This document shows positions 38,816 to 47,753 of a stretch of 64,000 bases of DNA, piece by piece. Positions within the stretch are counted from its first letter, which is position 1. Every line of letters begins with the position of its first letter. This DNA is from VAZQ01 sp050179645 (GTDB lineage: Bacteria; Pseudomonadota; Alphaproteobacteria; Rhizobiales; Xanthobacteraceae), in contig JBFXEX010000009.1 of NCBI GenBank assembly GCA_050179645.1, positions 1-64,000 on the forward strand, written 5' to 3'. The translations under genes were made by a program, and so were the position numbers. The notes under the pieces are model-generated. The model was not told the DNA's origin. It searched no databases and was given only the letters and a program-made list of their open reading frames with translations.

Positions 38816-39775
38816 ATGCCGACGCTGCGCTGCGCGATCCTCGACGACTATCAGAACGTCGCCCTGTCGATGGCCGACTGGTCGCCGGTGAAGGGCGATC
38901 TCGACATCAAGGTGTTCAATGAGCACCTCGGCTCGGCCGACAACGTCGTCAAGGCGCTGGCGGGCTTCAACATCGTCTGCGCCATGCGCGAGCGCACGCC
39001 GTTCCCGCGCGGCGTGATCGAGAAGCTGCCCGACCTCAAGCTGCTCATTACCACGGGCGCGCGTAACGCTTCGATCGACGTCGCCGCTGCCAAGGAAAAA
39101 GGCGTCACGGTCTGCGGCACCGGCTCGTTCGGCAGCCCGACCTCCGGCATCGCCATCGGGCTGATGCTCGAACTCACCCGCCGCATCGGCTACGAGAACG
39201 CCCGCATGCATGCCGGCGCAACCTGGCAGACCACCATCGGCCTCGACCTCGAGGGGCTCACCCTCGGAACGCTCGGCCTCGGCAAGCTCGGCACCCGCAC
39301 CGCGCAGATCGCCAGGGCGTTTGGCATGAAGACCATCGCCTGGAGCCAGAACCTGACGGCCGAAAAGGCTGCCGCCGCGGGCGTCGGCTACGTGTCGAAG
39401 GAGGACCTGTTCCGGCAGTCGGACTTCGTCACCATCAACGTCGTCCTGTCGCAGCGCTCGCGCGGCCTCGTCGGCGCCGCCGAATTCGCGCTGATGAAGC
39501 CCACCGCCTACCTGATCAACACCTCGCGCGGCCCGATCGTCGACGAGGCCGCCATGCTGGCAGCCTTGCGTGAGAAGAAGATCGCGGGCGCCGGCCTCGA
39601 CGTGTTCGACATCGAGCCGCTGCCGAAGGACCATCCGCTGCGCAAGATGGACAATGTCGTACTGACACCGCATCTCGGCTATGTCGCGACCCAGAACTAT
39701 CAGGCCTACTTTAAGGGCGTCGTGGAGGACATTCGGGCGTTCCTCGACGGTAAGCCGGTCCGGGTGATCGACTAG
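38816..39775 (+). CDS. D-2-hydroxyacid dehydrogenase family protein
   Basis: 319 residues. NAD-binding G-X-G-X2-G in LGTLGLGKLGTRTAQI, substrate-binding arginine in LINTSRGPIVDEAA, glutamate in DVFDIEPLPKDHPL and catalytic histidine in VLTPHLGYVA. Oxidises or reduces a 2-hydroxy/2-keto acid in the cytosol; the exact acid cannot be told. The nearest named relatives are phosphoglycerate-dehydrogenase-like. Monocistronic. Confidence 0.9.
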   Translation: MPTLRCAILDDYQNVALSMADWSPVKGDLDIKVFNEHLGSADNVVKALAGFNIVCAMRERTPFPRGVIEKLPDLKLLITTGARNASIDVAAAKEKGVTVCGTGSFGSPTSGIAIGLMLELTRRIGYENARMHAGATWQTTIGLDLEGLTLGTLGLGKLGTRTAQIARAFGMKTIAWSQNLTAEKAAAAGVGYVSKEDLFRQSDFVTINVVLSQRSRGLVGAAEFALMKPTAYLINTSRGPIVDEAAMLAALREKKIAGAGLDVFDIEPLPKDHPLRKMDNVVLTPHLGYVATQNYQAYFKGVVEDIRAFLDGKPVRVID

Positions 39776-39915
39776 GGGCCGCCCGCCGGGACGTCCCGGC
39801 GACCCGAAAAATTTCGCAAAAAAATTTTCACGATCCTGTCGATCCCAGCGGCGTTCGTTCGTCGTGTGGACAGGGAGGCCGGGGTGGCCCCCCGTGGATC
39901 AAAGGAGACGAGACA

Positions 39916-40338
39916 ATGCGCGTCATGGTGATGGTGAAGGCGACCAAGGACTCGGAAGCGGGGTTGATGCCGTCGACCGAACTGCTCGAGGCGATGGGCA
40001 AATTCAACGAACAACTGGTCAACGCCGGGATCATGCTGGCGGGAGACGGTCTGAAGCCGTCATCGCAAGGCAAGCGCGTCGCCTTCGACGGGCCGAGCCG
40101 CACGGTCATCGACGGGCCGTTTGCCGAGACCCGCGAACTGGTGGCCGGATACTGGGTGTGGGAGGTCAAGGACATGGCCGAAGCGGTCGAGTGGGTGAAG
40201 CGCTGCCCCAATCCGATGCCCGGGCCGAGCGAGATCGAGATCCGTCCGTTCTACGAACTGGCCGACTTCTCCGAGGCGCTCACCCCCGAGGTCCTCGATC
40301 TGCACAACCGCACCCGCGACAAGGCGGCGGGACGCTAG
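39916..40338 (+). CDS. YciI/DGPF-domain protein, partner of the ECF sigma factor
   Basis: 140 residues of the DGPF/YCII type: MVMVKATKDSEAGLMPSTEL, FNEQLVNAGIMLAGDGLKPS and VIDGPFAETRELVAGYWVWE (DGPF motif), then CPNPMPGPSEIEIRPFYELA. Such proteins are usually encoded directly before an ECF-type sigma factor of the group with a long TPR-like C-terminus, and probably modulate it. Here the sigma gene is 1.4 kb away because a Shedu gene lies between. The ribosome-binding site AAAGGAGACGAGACA is good. Confidence 0.88.
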   Translation: MRVMVMVKATKDSEAGLMPSTELLEAMGKFNEQLVNAGIMLAGDGLKPSSQGKRVAFDGPSRTVIDGPFAETRELVAGYWVWEVKDMAEAVEWVKRCPNPMPGPSEIEIRPFYELADFSEALTPEVLDLHNRTRDKAAGR

Positions 40339-40395
40339 GGCACTGTAGGGCCGGCCAGGGCGGACCTGCGTCACCTTGGCCGATCCACTTTTGGA

Positions 40396-41691
40396 GTGGA
40401 CTCCCCCGCTGGCGAAGCAGACGAGATATGGCACCCATGTTATTGGTCAGCCTCCGTCATCATTTCGGGGGCACTCGTGACCGGCGAATACGATGAGAGG
40501 AAATGGTTCTTCGATCGCAGGACCGACAAGACCATCATCAGCAAGAGAATGACAGACTCCCTGTCTGGCGAAAGTGTGCGCATCGCCTCGCACATTGTCG
40601 ATGGTCAGCCAGGGCTAAAGTTCGCGACCATCAAAGATGAAATAGTGCTGCGGCAGACGCCCGCGGGGCGTTACGAGATTAAAGCGACGTTCCTTGAAGA
40701 CGACCGCACAATCCGGACGCTTACTATCCAGCGGTACAGCAGCAAGAGTGGGCCGCTAGATAGGCAACACTTTTCGTTCGTTGGAGGTGAAATCGACACC
40801 CTCCTCAGCTTCGTAGCTGGAGTTAAGAGCGTACCCCTCGATGGGGCTGCCAAGGTCCATCTATCTGACGAAATGTTACGCGACATCGTTCTCGACCAAG
40901 GACAGGCTCGCCGAATCTTCGCAAAGAATGCGGAGCTGTTCCTGCGCTTGGCACAGCAAGAAGACATCACGCGCGATCTCATCGCGATCGGCTATCGACG
41001 GAATCAGCTTCAGAGATTCGAATCATTGCTCAATGATGCGGGATATTTCGCTGGCGAACAGGAACGGCTCCGATGCAGACCCGAGGACGTTTGGCAGGAG
41101 TTTTTCGAGGCCAACACGTGGATATTTGGTTATGGCCTTTCGTACCAATTCTTGTCCAAGCTCGACGAGGGAAAATTAGAGCAGATCGTGCGCGGTCGTG
41201 ACCTAACGGCTGCAGGCAAGCGCTCCGACGCACTAATGAAGACGCGTGGCATAATCGGCTCGTTGTGCTTCGTGGAGATCAAGCGCCACGACACTCCGTT
41301 ACTTGGATCGGCCCAGTATCGTCCGGACGTTTGGCCACCATCAGCAGAACTGACTGGCGGCGTATCTCAGGTGCAGACGACTGTACATGCCGCAATCGAA
41401 ACGCTCGGTCATAAGCTGATGCCTAGAGACGACATGGGGGACCCAACCGGCGAGGTCCTGTTCAACATCGAACCCCGCTCTTGTCTAGTCGTGGGTTCGC
41501 TCATGCAGTTCCAGACAGATCGCGGAATCAACGTGCCTAAATTTCGCTCTTTCGAACTTTATCGGCGACACACCTGGCGCCCGGAAATTATCACTTTCGA
41601 TGAACTCTTGCAGCGGGCTCGATTCATCGTCGAGCACGATTCGGATACGACCCCGCGGGAGCACCCAAGGGAGGATGAAATATCGTTCTAG
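40396..41691 (+). CDS. sduA: Shedu-type anti-phage nuclease (DUF4263)
   Basis: 431 residues. The C-terminal DUF4263 PD-(D/E)XK-like domain has FFEANTWIFGYGLSYQFL, then K275-R-S-D278 and the catalytic strand FVE294-I-K296. The N-terminal half (about 1-220) is the variable sensor-like region of Shedu proteins. Shedu is a single-gene phage-defence nuclease. GC is near 50 percent against 63-68 in the genes on both sides, indicating recent acquisition. The GTG at 40396 has no spaced ribosome-binding site; a GTG at 40477 behind GGGGGC is an alternative, giving 404 residues. Confidence 0.85.
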   Translation: MDSPAGEADEIWHPCYWSASVIISGALVTGEYDERKWFFDRRTDKTIISKRMTDSLSGESVRIASHIVDGQPGLKFATIKDEIVLRQTPAGRYEIKATFLEDDRTIRTLTIQRYSSKSGPLDRQHFSFVGGEIDTLLSFVAGVKSVPLDGAAKVHLSDEMLRDIVLDQGQARRIFAKNAELFLRLAQQEDITRDLIAIGYRRNQLQRFESLLNDAGYFAGEQERLRCRPEDVWQEFFEANTWIFGYGLSYQFLSKLDEGKLEQIVRGRDLTAAGKRSDALMKTRGIIGSLCFVEIKRHDTPLLGSAQYRPDVWPPSAELTGGVSQVQTTVHAAIETLGHKLMPRDDMGDPTGEVLFNIEPRSCLVVGSLMQFQTDRGINVPKFRSFELYRRHTWRPEIITFDELLQRARFIVEHDSDTTPREHPREDEISF

Positions 41692-41763
41692 TAGAGAATT
41701 CCTAATCTACTTTAGTTGGCCCAGGGCATCGACCTCCCTGAGCACACGGACTATTCGGGAGCC

Positions 41764-43032
41764 ATGTCGGCTCCCGAATCACATAACGCAATCGATACGG
41801 TGTTCCGTATCGAGCAGGCGAGACTTATCGCCGGCCTCGCCCGCATGGTCCGCGACGTCGGATTCGCCGAAGAGCTGGCGCAGGACGCGCTGGTGATTGC
41901 GCTCGCCGAATGGCCCAAGATCGGCATTCCGCAAAGTCCCGGCGCCTGGTTGATGGCCGCGGCCAAGCGCCGGGCGATCGACGAGTTCCGCCGCCGCAGG
42001 ATGCAGGAGCGCAAGCACGCCGAGATCGGCCGCGACCTCGACGGCGAACGCGACACCAGCGTGGAGGACCTTGAAGCGGCGCTCGACGACGATGTCGGCG
42101 ACGAGCTGTTGGGCCTGATCTTCACCGCCTGCCACCCGGTGCTGTCGCCCGAGGCGCGCGCGGCACTCACGTTGCGCCTCATCGGCGGTCTGACGACGGA
42201 CGAGATTGCGCGCGCCTTCCTGTCGACCGAAACCACCATCGCGCAGCGCATCGTCCGCGCCAAGAACACGCTGCGCGACGCCGCCCTCGACTTCGAGGTG
42301 CCGCGCGGCAAGGAGCGGGACGAGCGCCTCGCGTCGGTCCTGGCGGTGATCTACCTGATCTTCAACGAAGGCTACGCCGCCACCGCGGGCGAAGACCTGA
42401 TCCGCCCTGCGCTGTGCGCCGAGGCGCAGCGGCTCGGCCGTATCCTCGCAGGCCTGATGCCGGACGAGCCGGAGGTGTTCGGCCTCCTGGCGCTGATGGA
42501 AATCCAGGCGTCCCGTCTCGGCGCACGCACGGCGGCGGACGGTTCGCTTGTCCCGCTGCCCGAGCAGAACCGCGCACGCTGGGACCGGCTCCTGATCCGC
42601 CGCGGCCTCGCGGCACTGGAGCGCGCCGAGGCGTTGGGCGGCGCCGGCGGTCCCTATGCGCTGCAGGCCGCCCTTGCCGCCTGCCATGCCAGGGCCCGCT
42701 CGGCCGAAGACACCGACTGGCACAGGATTGCGACGCTCTACGACACGCTACGTGCGGTGATGCCGTCGCCGGTGGTCGATCTCAATCGCGCCGTCGCTTA
42801 CAGCATGGCGTTCGGTCCTGAGGCCGGCCTGACCATGCTCAACGAGATCGATCGCGCCGCGGCGCTGCGCAACTACGCGCCACTGCCGGCGGCGAAGGGC
42901 GACTTCCTGTTTCGCGCCGGCCGGCTCGCCGAAGCCAGCGTCGCTTTCGAAGCCGCCGCCGCGCTCAGCCGCAACGAACGCGAGAAGGCCTTCCTGCTGA
43001 AGCGTGCCGCAGCCTGCGCTAATTCGGTTTGA
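41764..43032 (+). CDS. ECF-type RNA polymerase sigma factor with long C-terminal (TPR-like) domain
   Basis: 422 residues. Sigma region 2 is at about 12-80 (RIEQARLIAGLARMVRDVGF, AEELAQDALVIALAEWPKIG, GAWLMAAAKRRAIDEFRRRR), and region 4 at about 130-190 (RAALTLRLIGGLTTDEIARA, FLSTETTIAQRIVRAK). The long C-terminus (about 200-422) with ALLALMEIQASRLGART-type helices is the DUF6596/TPR-like part typical of sigma factors paired with YciI proteins. The ATG at 41764 is preferred to the in-frame TTG at 41716. The stop overlaps that of the convergent membrane protein by 14 bases. Confidence 0.9.
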   Translation: MSAPESHNAIDTVFRIEQARLIAGLARMVRDVGFAEELAQDALVIALAEWPKIGIPQSPGAWLMAAAKRRAIDEFRRRRMQERKHAEIGRDLDGERDTSVEDLEAALDDDVGDELLGLIFTACHPVLSPEARAALTLRLIGGLTTDEIARAFLSTETTIAQRIVRAKNTLRDAALDFEVPRGKERDERLASVLAVIYLIFNEGYAATAGEDLIRPALCAEAQRLGRILAGLMPDEPEVFGLLALMEIQASRLGARTAADGSLVPLPEQNRARWDRLLIRRGLAALERAEALGGAGGPYALQAALAACHARARSAEDTDWHRIATLYDTLRAVMPSPVVDLNRAVAYSMAFGPEAGLTMLNEIDRAAALRNYAPLPAAKGDFLFRAGRLAEASVAFEAAAALSRNEREKAFLLKRAAACANSV

Positions 43033-44587
43033 TGACGCGGTAGAGCTGAAACTTATCGCCATCCTGAACGAGCTTCAGGCGATCCGGGTCCGGGTTAGGC
43101 GCCTCGTCCTCGGTGAAGAGCACGTAGACGTAATCGAACTCCATCCAGTGCCGCCAATATTCGGGCATCCATTCCTGCGGGTGGTCGGCGGCCGTCACCA
43201 GTTGCGCCACCGACGGCGGATCGCCATCGCGGGTATCAACGTAGTTCCGGAAGTTTTCCCGTACCTGCAGGACCTGCTTGCCGGCGACCGTGAACGCGGT
43301 GGTGACGACGGAGGAGCGGTCGATGATGGCGAGGCAGGCGGCATGCACGAGGCCGAGTTCGCTCGCATCCTCCCCGTGCGAACGTTCGGCATGCGCCACG
43401 AAGACTTTCGAACCCGGCTTGATGCGGCGCACCGAGGAACGGAATTCCTTGGTGGTGCTCGACATGTCCGACCAGACCACGTCGACCTCGATCAGCCGGA
43501 TGGTGATCAGGATGAACAGGATCGCCATGAAGCCGCGGCGCACCAGGCGGTGACGGAGCTTGAGGTCGAAACAGGCGATCAGCATGAAGGCGAGCGCGAT
43601 CGGAATGCGCTGGTCGGCCATATATGTCGCGAACATCACCCGCGGCATGGCCATGTAGACCAGGAAGCCGATGCCCAGCAGCGTCACGGCAAACGGATGG
43701 ATTCGCAGCAGGCGGTGACGCACCGCGAAGATCGCCGCGGCGCCAAGGACGCCGACGATGGCGAAAGCGACAAGGTCGGAATAGACCTCGATGATGTAGA
43801 TCAGACCGTTGAGCTTGCCGCGCGGCTCCCACCAGATGCTGCCGGCGAGATCGAGCGTCGGACTGGCGATCAGGAGAGCGGCGGGCGGCACGAAGGCGAG
43901 CCCCGAGGCCGCCGCGTCGAGCAGCGTCGCCGGCCGGATGCCACGCGACCACAGCCGCAGCAGTTCGTAGGCCATCAGGCCGATACCGTAGATGCCGAGC
44001 GCCGACAGGTGGCAGAAGAACAGTGCGACCGCGAACGCCGTCGACACCGCGAGCCGCAGCGGCCACGATCTTTCCCGCAGCCAAATCCACGTCGCCATCG
44101 CCCACAGCGCCAGCCCGACGCCGAACATGTAGTTCATCAGGCCGACCAAAAAGACGTAGTTGTAGAGGAGCGGCAGCGCGACGAACGGCAGCACCGACCA
44201 GCGGCCGACCAGCGTGCGGTTGAGCGCCAGCGTGCCGGAGATGATCAGGGCAAAAACGCCGACCGTGAAGATCTGCCCGGCCAGGTAGATGCTGGCATAC
44301 CGGCCGATGAACGGCACGATCAGGTCCATCGCCAAGTTCGGGATGATCTGCCAGTCGATCTCGTAGAAACGCGCGAGGTCCGCGTTGCTGCGGATCGTGG
44401 CGATGACGTGCATGCGCGCCAGGTGATTGACGTAGTCGGACAGCGGCGGCAACGGATGGGTCCAGACCGGGATCGAGATCAACAGCGTCAGCGCCACGAA
44501 CAGCACCGCGATCTGCACGCCGGTGAATTCCGACGTCGGCCAGCGCACCGCGGGCCGGTCGACCTGCTCGACAGTGAATACGGTCAT
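43019..44587 (-). CDS. Polytopic membrane protein, possibly GT-C-like
   Basis: 522 residues with about ten hydrophobic segments from 26 to 375 and a soluble C-terminal region (about 385-522: FRSSVRRIKPGSKVFVAHAE, RNYVDTRDGDPPSVAQLVTA, MEFDYVYVLFTEDEAP). The first loop contains HPLPPLSDYVNHLARMHVIA, reminiscent of GT-C-fold membrane proteins where an acidic loop residue is catalytic, but no known family is recognised. Function unknown. Convergent with the sigma factor. Confidence 0.8.
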   Translation of the reverse strand: MTVFTVEQVDRPAVRWPTSEFTGVQIAVLFVALTLLISIPVWTHPLPPLSDYVNHLARMHVIATIRSNADLARFYEIDWQIIPNLAMDLIVPFIGRYASIYLAGQIFTVGVFALIISGTLALNRTLVGRWSVLPFVALPLLYNYVFLVGLMNYMFGVGLALWAMATWIWLRERSWPLRLAVSTAFAVALFFCHLSALGIYGIGLMAYELLRLWSRGIRPATLLDAAASGLAFVPPAALLIASPTLDLAGSIWWEPRGKLNGLIYIIEVYSDLVAFAIVGVLGAAAIFAVRHRLLRIHPFAVTLLGIGFLVYMAMPRVMFATYMADQRIPIALAFMLIACFDLKLRHRLVRRGFMAILFILITIRLIEVDVVWSDMSSTTKEFRSSVRRIKPGSKVFVAHAERSHGEDASELGLVHAACLAIIDRSSVVTTAFTVAGKQVLQVRENFRNYVDTRDGDPPSVAQLVTAADHPQEWMPEYWRHWMEFDYVYVLFTEDEAPNPDPDRLKLVQDGDKFQLYRVIKPN

Positions 44588-44814
44588 AGGGAATTGATCG
44601 CTGGTGGGCGCTGAGGCAGTGTGCGGGCCGAAGCGCCGGCATCACGCCGCGCCGACGATTCACGTCGGCGCGATGTTCGCGTCCGCCGGGGCCAAATTAA
44701 GGCCGGGACTTCGTTTCGCCGATGCCGTCGTGAATGTTTACGCGGATTTTCCGCGCCACGCGCGATGCGGCGGAACCGGCGCCACTTCAAGCGATGCGAC
44801 AGTCGCGCTGCTCC

Positions 44815-46548
44815 TCAAGGAACCGCATCCGGAATGCTCTTCAGTGCGTAAAATGGAATCGCCTCGGCGCGGCCTCTCACGCCGGCTTGCTGCCGCGGAT
44901 GTCCCGAAAGGTCGAGGCTGGCGGCCTGCGCCGCGGCCTGCGAGATGATCAGTACGCAGTCGTAATCTTTGGTCAGCGCCTCCAGCCGCGCCGCGGTGTT
45001 CACCGTGTCGCCGATCGCGGTAACGATCTGCGAGCCCGGCGGCCCGAGCGCGCCAACGATCGCCTCGCCGGCGTGAATGCCGATGCCGATGCGCAGCGGC
45101 GCCCGCAGATCGGATTGCAGCCGCGTATTGAGCTGATCGAGGCGCCGCAGCATCTCGCGCGCGCCTCGCAATGCGTCCTCCGCTCCCATCGCGGGCTCCT
45201 CGATGTCGAGCCCGTAGAGCGCCATCAGCCCATCGCCGGTGAAGTTCGAATAATGGCCGCCGGTCGCATCGAGCGCCTTGGTCATCTCGCTGAAGAACTG
45301 GTTGAGTACGAACAGGACATCGTAGGGCATCCGGGCTTCGCCCAGCGTCGTCGACCCGCGCAGATCGACGAACATCACGGTCACGTGGCGTTCGCTGCCC
45401 TCCATGCCGCCACGGATCAGTCCGTCGACCGCGCTGGCGTCGGCCGCCAGCAACGGGTTTACCGCGATATTCGCCGTCGGCCTGATCTGGCAGGCGAGCC
45501 GGACGCCGTCGGCGGCGCCGATGCGGGCGAGCGCCTGAGCTTCGAGCCCGGCAGGTTCGGGCAACGCCGAATGGCCGCCGACCACGCGCACCCGGCAGGT
45601 GGTGCAGCGCGCGCGGCCGCCGCAGACCGACGCATGCGGAACGCCGTGGGCTCGCAGCGTCTCGAGCACGGTGGCGCCCGGCAGTATCGGCATGGTGCGG
45701 CCGCCGGCATGGGCGAGTTGCGGCGGCCGGTTGAGGCGATGCACGAACCGGCGCACGCCGCGCGCGGCAAACGGCAGCAGCACCAATCCGGCATAGGTCG
45801 CAAGCCCGATGAGCGCCATGTTCCGCACTTGCGCGGCCGCCTGCGGCGTTGCATGCGCCGCGCGCTGGATGCTTGCGAGCAAGGCGGGATCGCGCTCGAT
45901 CTCGCGCCGCATCTGATTTCCGCCGGTGACGTAACCTGCGATCGCCAGCGCCGGGATCAGAACGGCGAGCGCGCCGAACACCGGAATCCAACGCCGGTAC
46001 CAGCGCCTGGTGCGCAACCAGAAATGAATGCCGATGGCGGCATGAGTCCACACCGTCAGAACCGCCGCCATCTGCAGCGGCGCCTGCCACGGCGTGACCA
46101 GCCAATGCCGGGCCAGCACCGAGGCGTAGCTGCTGGCGGTGCCGAGAAAGCGGTCGGAGAGCTTGGTGCTGGCGACATGCAGCATCACCAGCACCGGGAT
46201 CGTCAGGCCGAGCACGAGTTGCGCCAGCTCCCAGTCGGCGAAACGCAGGTGCCGCCGGATGTAGATCGACCACAGCGCATTCAGCACGTGAACCGCCAGG
46301 GCGGCCGCGAGCAGCCAGGTGCCGGCTTCAGTCCACCAGAACCCCATCAGCAGGTGGAGCACCTCGGTGGCGACCGGCAGCGAGACGATCAGGAAGATGT
46401 GCGACAGGAAATGACAGAGCACGAAGGCGAGCAGGACGAGCCCGCTGATCAGCCGCGCCCGCGCGCGAACCAGCCGCGCAAGCGCTACGATCCGGGCCGC
46501 GCGCGCGTCCGGCAACGTCAGAGACGGGCTGGGTGAGAGCGCTGTCAT
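44815..46548 (-). CDS. Membrane adenylate/guanylate cyclase with an internal 2Fe-2S ferredoxin domain
   Basis: 577 residues in three parts. Residues about 28-270 are membrane-spanning helices with conserved-looking histidines (FVLCHFLSHIF, VHVLNALWSIYIRR, VLMLHVAS-like, WTHAAIGIHFWLR), which could bind heme. Residues about 280-365 form a plant-type ferredoxin domain with VCGGRARCTTCRV and a fourth cysteine in LACQ. Residues about 385-560 form a class III nucleotide cyclase (VTVMFVDLRGSTTLGE, FTGDGLMALYG, IGIGIHAGEAIVGALG, TVNTAARLEAL). The inferred role is redox-controlled synthesis of cyclic AMP or GMP at the inner membrane. Monocistronic. Confidence 0.88.
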   Translation of the reverse strand: MTALSPSPSLTLPDARAARIVALARLVRARARLISGLVLLAFVLCHFLSHIFLIVSLPVATEVLHLLMGFWWTEAGTWLLAAALAVHVLNALWSIYIRRHLRFADWELAQLVLGLTIPVLVMLHVASTKLSDRFLGTASSYASVLARHWLVTPWQAPLQMAAVLTVWTHAAIGIHFWLRTRRWYRRWIPVFGALAVLIPALAIAGYVTGGNQMRREIERDPALLASIQRAAHATPQAAAQVRNMALIGLATYAGLVLLPFAARGVRRFVHRLNRPPQLAHAGGRTMPILPGATVLETLRAHGVPHASVCGGRARCTTCRVRVVGGHSALPEPAGLEAQALARIGAADGVRLACQIRPTANIAVNPLLAADASAVDGLIRGGMEGSERHVTVMFVDLRGSTTLGEARMPYDVLFVLNQFFSEMTKALDATGGHYSNFTGDGLMALYGLDIEEPAMGAEDALRGAREMLRRLDQLNTRLQSDLRAPLRIGIGIHAGEAIVGALGPPGSQIVTAIGDTVNTAARLEALTKDYDCVLIISQAAAQAASLDLSGHPRQQAGVRGRAEAIPFYALKSIPDAVP

Positions 46549-46729
46549 GGCAGGGCGATGTGAACCGAACAGGAGTGGAGATCCGCTTGGCCATTACAGT
46601 GACGCCGAAGGGCTCTGTCTACCTGCCTTGCGGTCGTCCCGTGTGACCAGCTTCATACTTTTCCGGATTCTGCCGTGATTGAATGGCACAAGCCTGCTTC
46701 GCCCCTTCATCCGGGCCCGGAGCATTGCC

Positions 46730-47212
46730 ATGAAGCGAATCGTCCTTTCGGTCTTCGCGGTCGCGATCGCCGCGCAATCCGCGTGCGCCGACACCGCGGC
46801 GGGCCAGCGTGCGCTCGCACTGGCGGCGCTGGTCGCCCCCCACTCGCCGCTGCTGAGCGGCCAGGACAAGCACGTGATTGCGCGCTTGTTCGGCGGCGAT
46901 CTCAACGTCCCCTTCCCGACCGGCCGCAAGATCGCCGTCAAAGCGGATGCCGTCCTGTGCCGCGCCAGCAACGTCGACATCACGTCGCGCTCCTGCACAC
47001 TGACGTTCGGCAAGCACACCGCCACGCTGAAGGGCCGCCACGCGCATGAACTGTTCGCCACCATCGCCGAAGTCGGCGTGCCGGAGGACGGCGCCGCCGG
47101 CAGCGTGTTCGTCGGACTGTCGAACCTCGACTGCACCCTCGACCCGAACGAGATCAAGCAGAAGGCCGGCGGCGGCGCCAACTGCACGTTCAATCCCGGC
47201 GCCGCGAAGTGA
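46730..47212 (+). CDS. Small secreted protein of unknown function
   Basis: 160 residues. Signal peptide (about 1-20, QSACADTAAG), then ALALAALVAPHSPLLSGQDK, VIARLFGGDLNVPFPTGRKI, LCRASNVDITSRSCTLTFGK and LFATIAEVGVPEDGAAGSVF, with four cysteines in C-X7-C-like spacing and NLDC / NCTF near the end. No family recognised. The ATG follows a weak ribosome-binding site. Precedes the AT-rich leader of the Kazal gene. Confidence 0.65.
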   Translation: MKRIVLSVFAVAIAAQSACADTAAGQRALALAALVAPHSPLLSGQDKHVIARLFGGDLNVPFPTGRKIAVKADAVLCRASNVDITSRSCTLTFGKHTATLKGRHAHELFATIAEVGVPEDGAAGSVFVGLSNLDCTLDPNEIKQKAGGGANCTFNPGAAK

Positions 47213-47359
47213 TCGCCGGAAAGCGAAGCGCCGCTCCGCAATGATCCCATGAGCGCATAACTCTCATAAATTGTATAATAATATTGATACTACTAATAGT
47301 TGCAAACTAGGCTTTGGGCCCTTAGAATTCGCTCCTCTCTGACCACCCAGGAGGAAGCT
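47213..47359 (+). promoter_or_regulatory. AT-rich leader of the Kazal-type gene
   Basis: About 60 bases (47255-47310) are almost pure A/T (AAATTGTATAATAATATTGA, ACTACTAATAGTTG), in contrast with the rest of the window. TATAAT-like sequences occur at 47275-47290 and could serve as a strong -10 region. The block suggests a strong promoter, foreign DNA or both. Confidence 0.45.
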
Positions 47360-47692
47360 ATGTGGCGCCATGTCTCGACCGCCGCCCTGATCCTTGGATT
47401 GATGAGTTCAAGTTCCTACGCCTTGGACATCAGGCAGGACGGAATCACATCGCGCGTCTGCGGCGGTTTCGCGGGTATTCCATGCGGGGATCGAGAATGG
47501 TGTGATTTCCCGGCGGGATCGGCATGCGGAATTGGCGATCGATTTGGGGTTTGTCGCCCCCGGCCGGACCTCTGCCCCGAATCGTTTATTCCGGTGTGCG
47601 GATGCGATGGAAAAACCTATGGAAATTCGTGCAAAGCCGCCCAGCAGGGTGTGAGCACCGCTCACGCCGGTGCCTGCCGCAGCGGCCAATAG
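47360..47692 (+). CDS. Secreted Kazal-type protease-inhibitor-domain protein
   Basis: 110 residues. Signal peptide (about 1-22, SSSYALDI), an N-terminal Cys-rich part (CGGFAGIPCGDREWCDFPAG, ACGIGDRFGVCRPRPDLC) and a C-terminal Kazal domain: CPESFIPVCGCDGKTYGNSC and an ending AGAC, with the VCGCDGKTYGNxC core. Such domains inhibit serine proteases, or mark cell-surface proteins. Start follows CCAGGAGGAAGCT. Local GC is lower than neighbouring genes and the upstream leader is AT-rich. Convergent with the LysR gene. Confidence 0.85.
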   Translation: MWRHVSTAALILGLMSSSSYALDIRQDGITSRVCGGFAGIPCGDREWCDFPAGSACGIGDRFGVCRPRPDLCPESFIPVCGCDGKTYGNSCKAAQQGVSTAHAGACRSGQ

Positions 47693-47753
47693 CTCGCGTT
47701 CGGAACGCATGCAGGGAGCGCTGAGCTCGTCCAGCTCTCGACGCCGCGCGCGG

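Noticed and set aside
40339..41763. Target-site duplication flanking the Shedu gene
   Set aside because: Only a seven-base CCAGGGC match was found on both sides, which is not convincing.
43004..44614. Long open frame opposite the polytopic membrane protein
   Set aside because: The minus-strand frame has clear membrane helices; this one is charged low-complexity shadow sequence.
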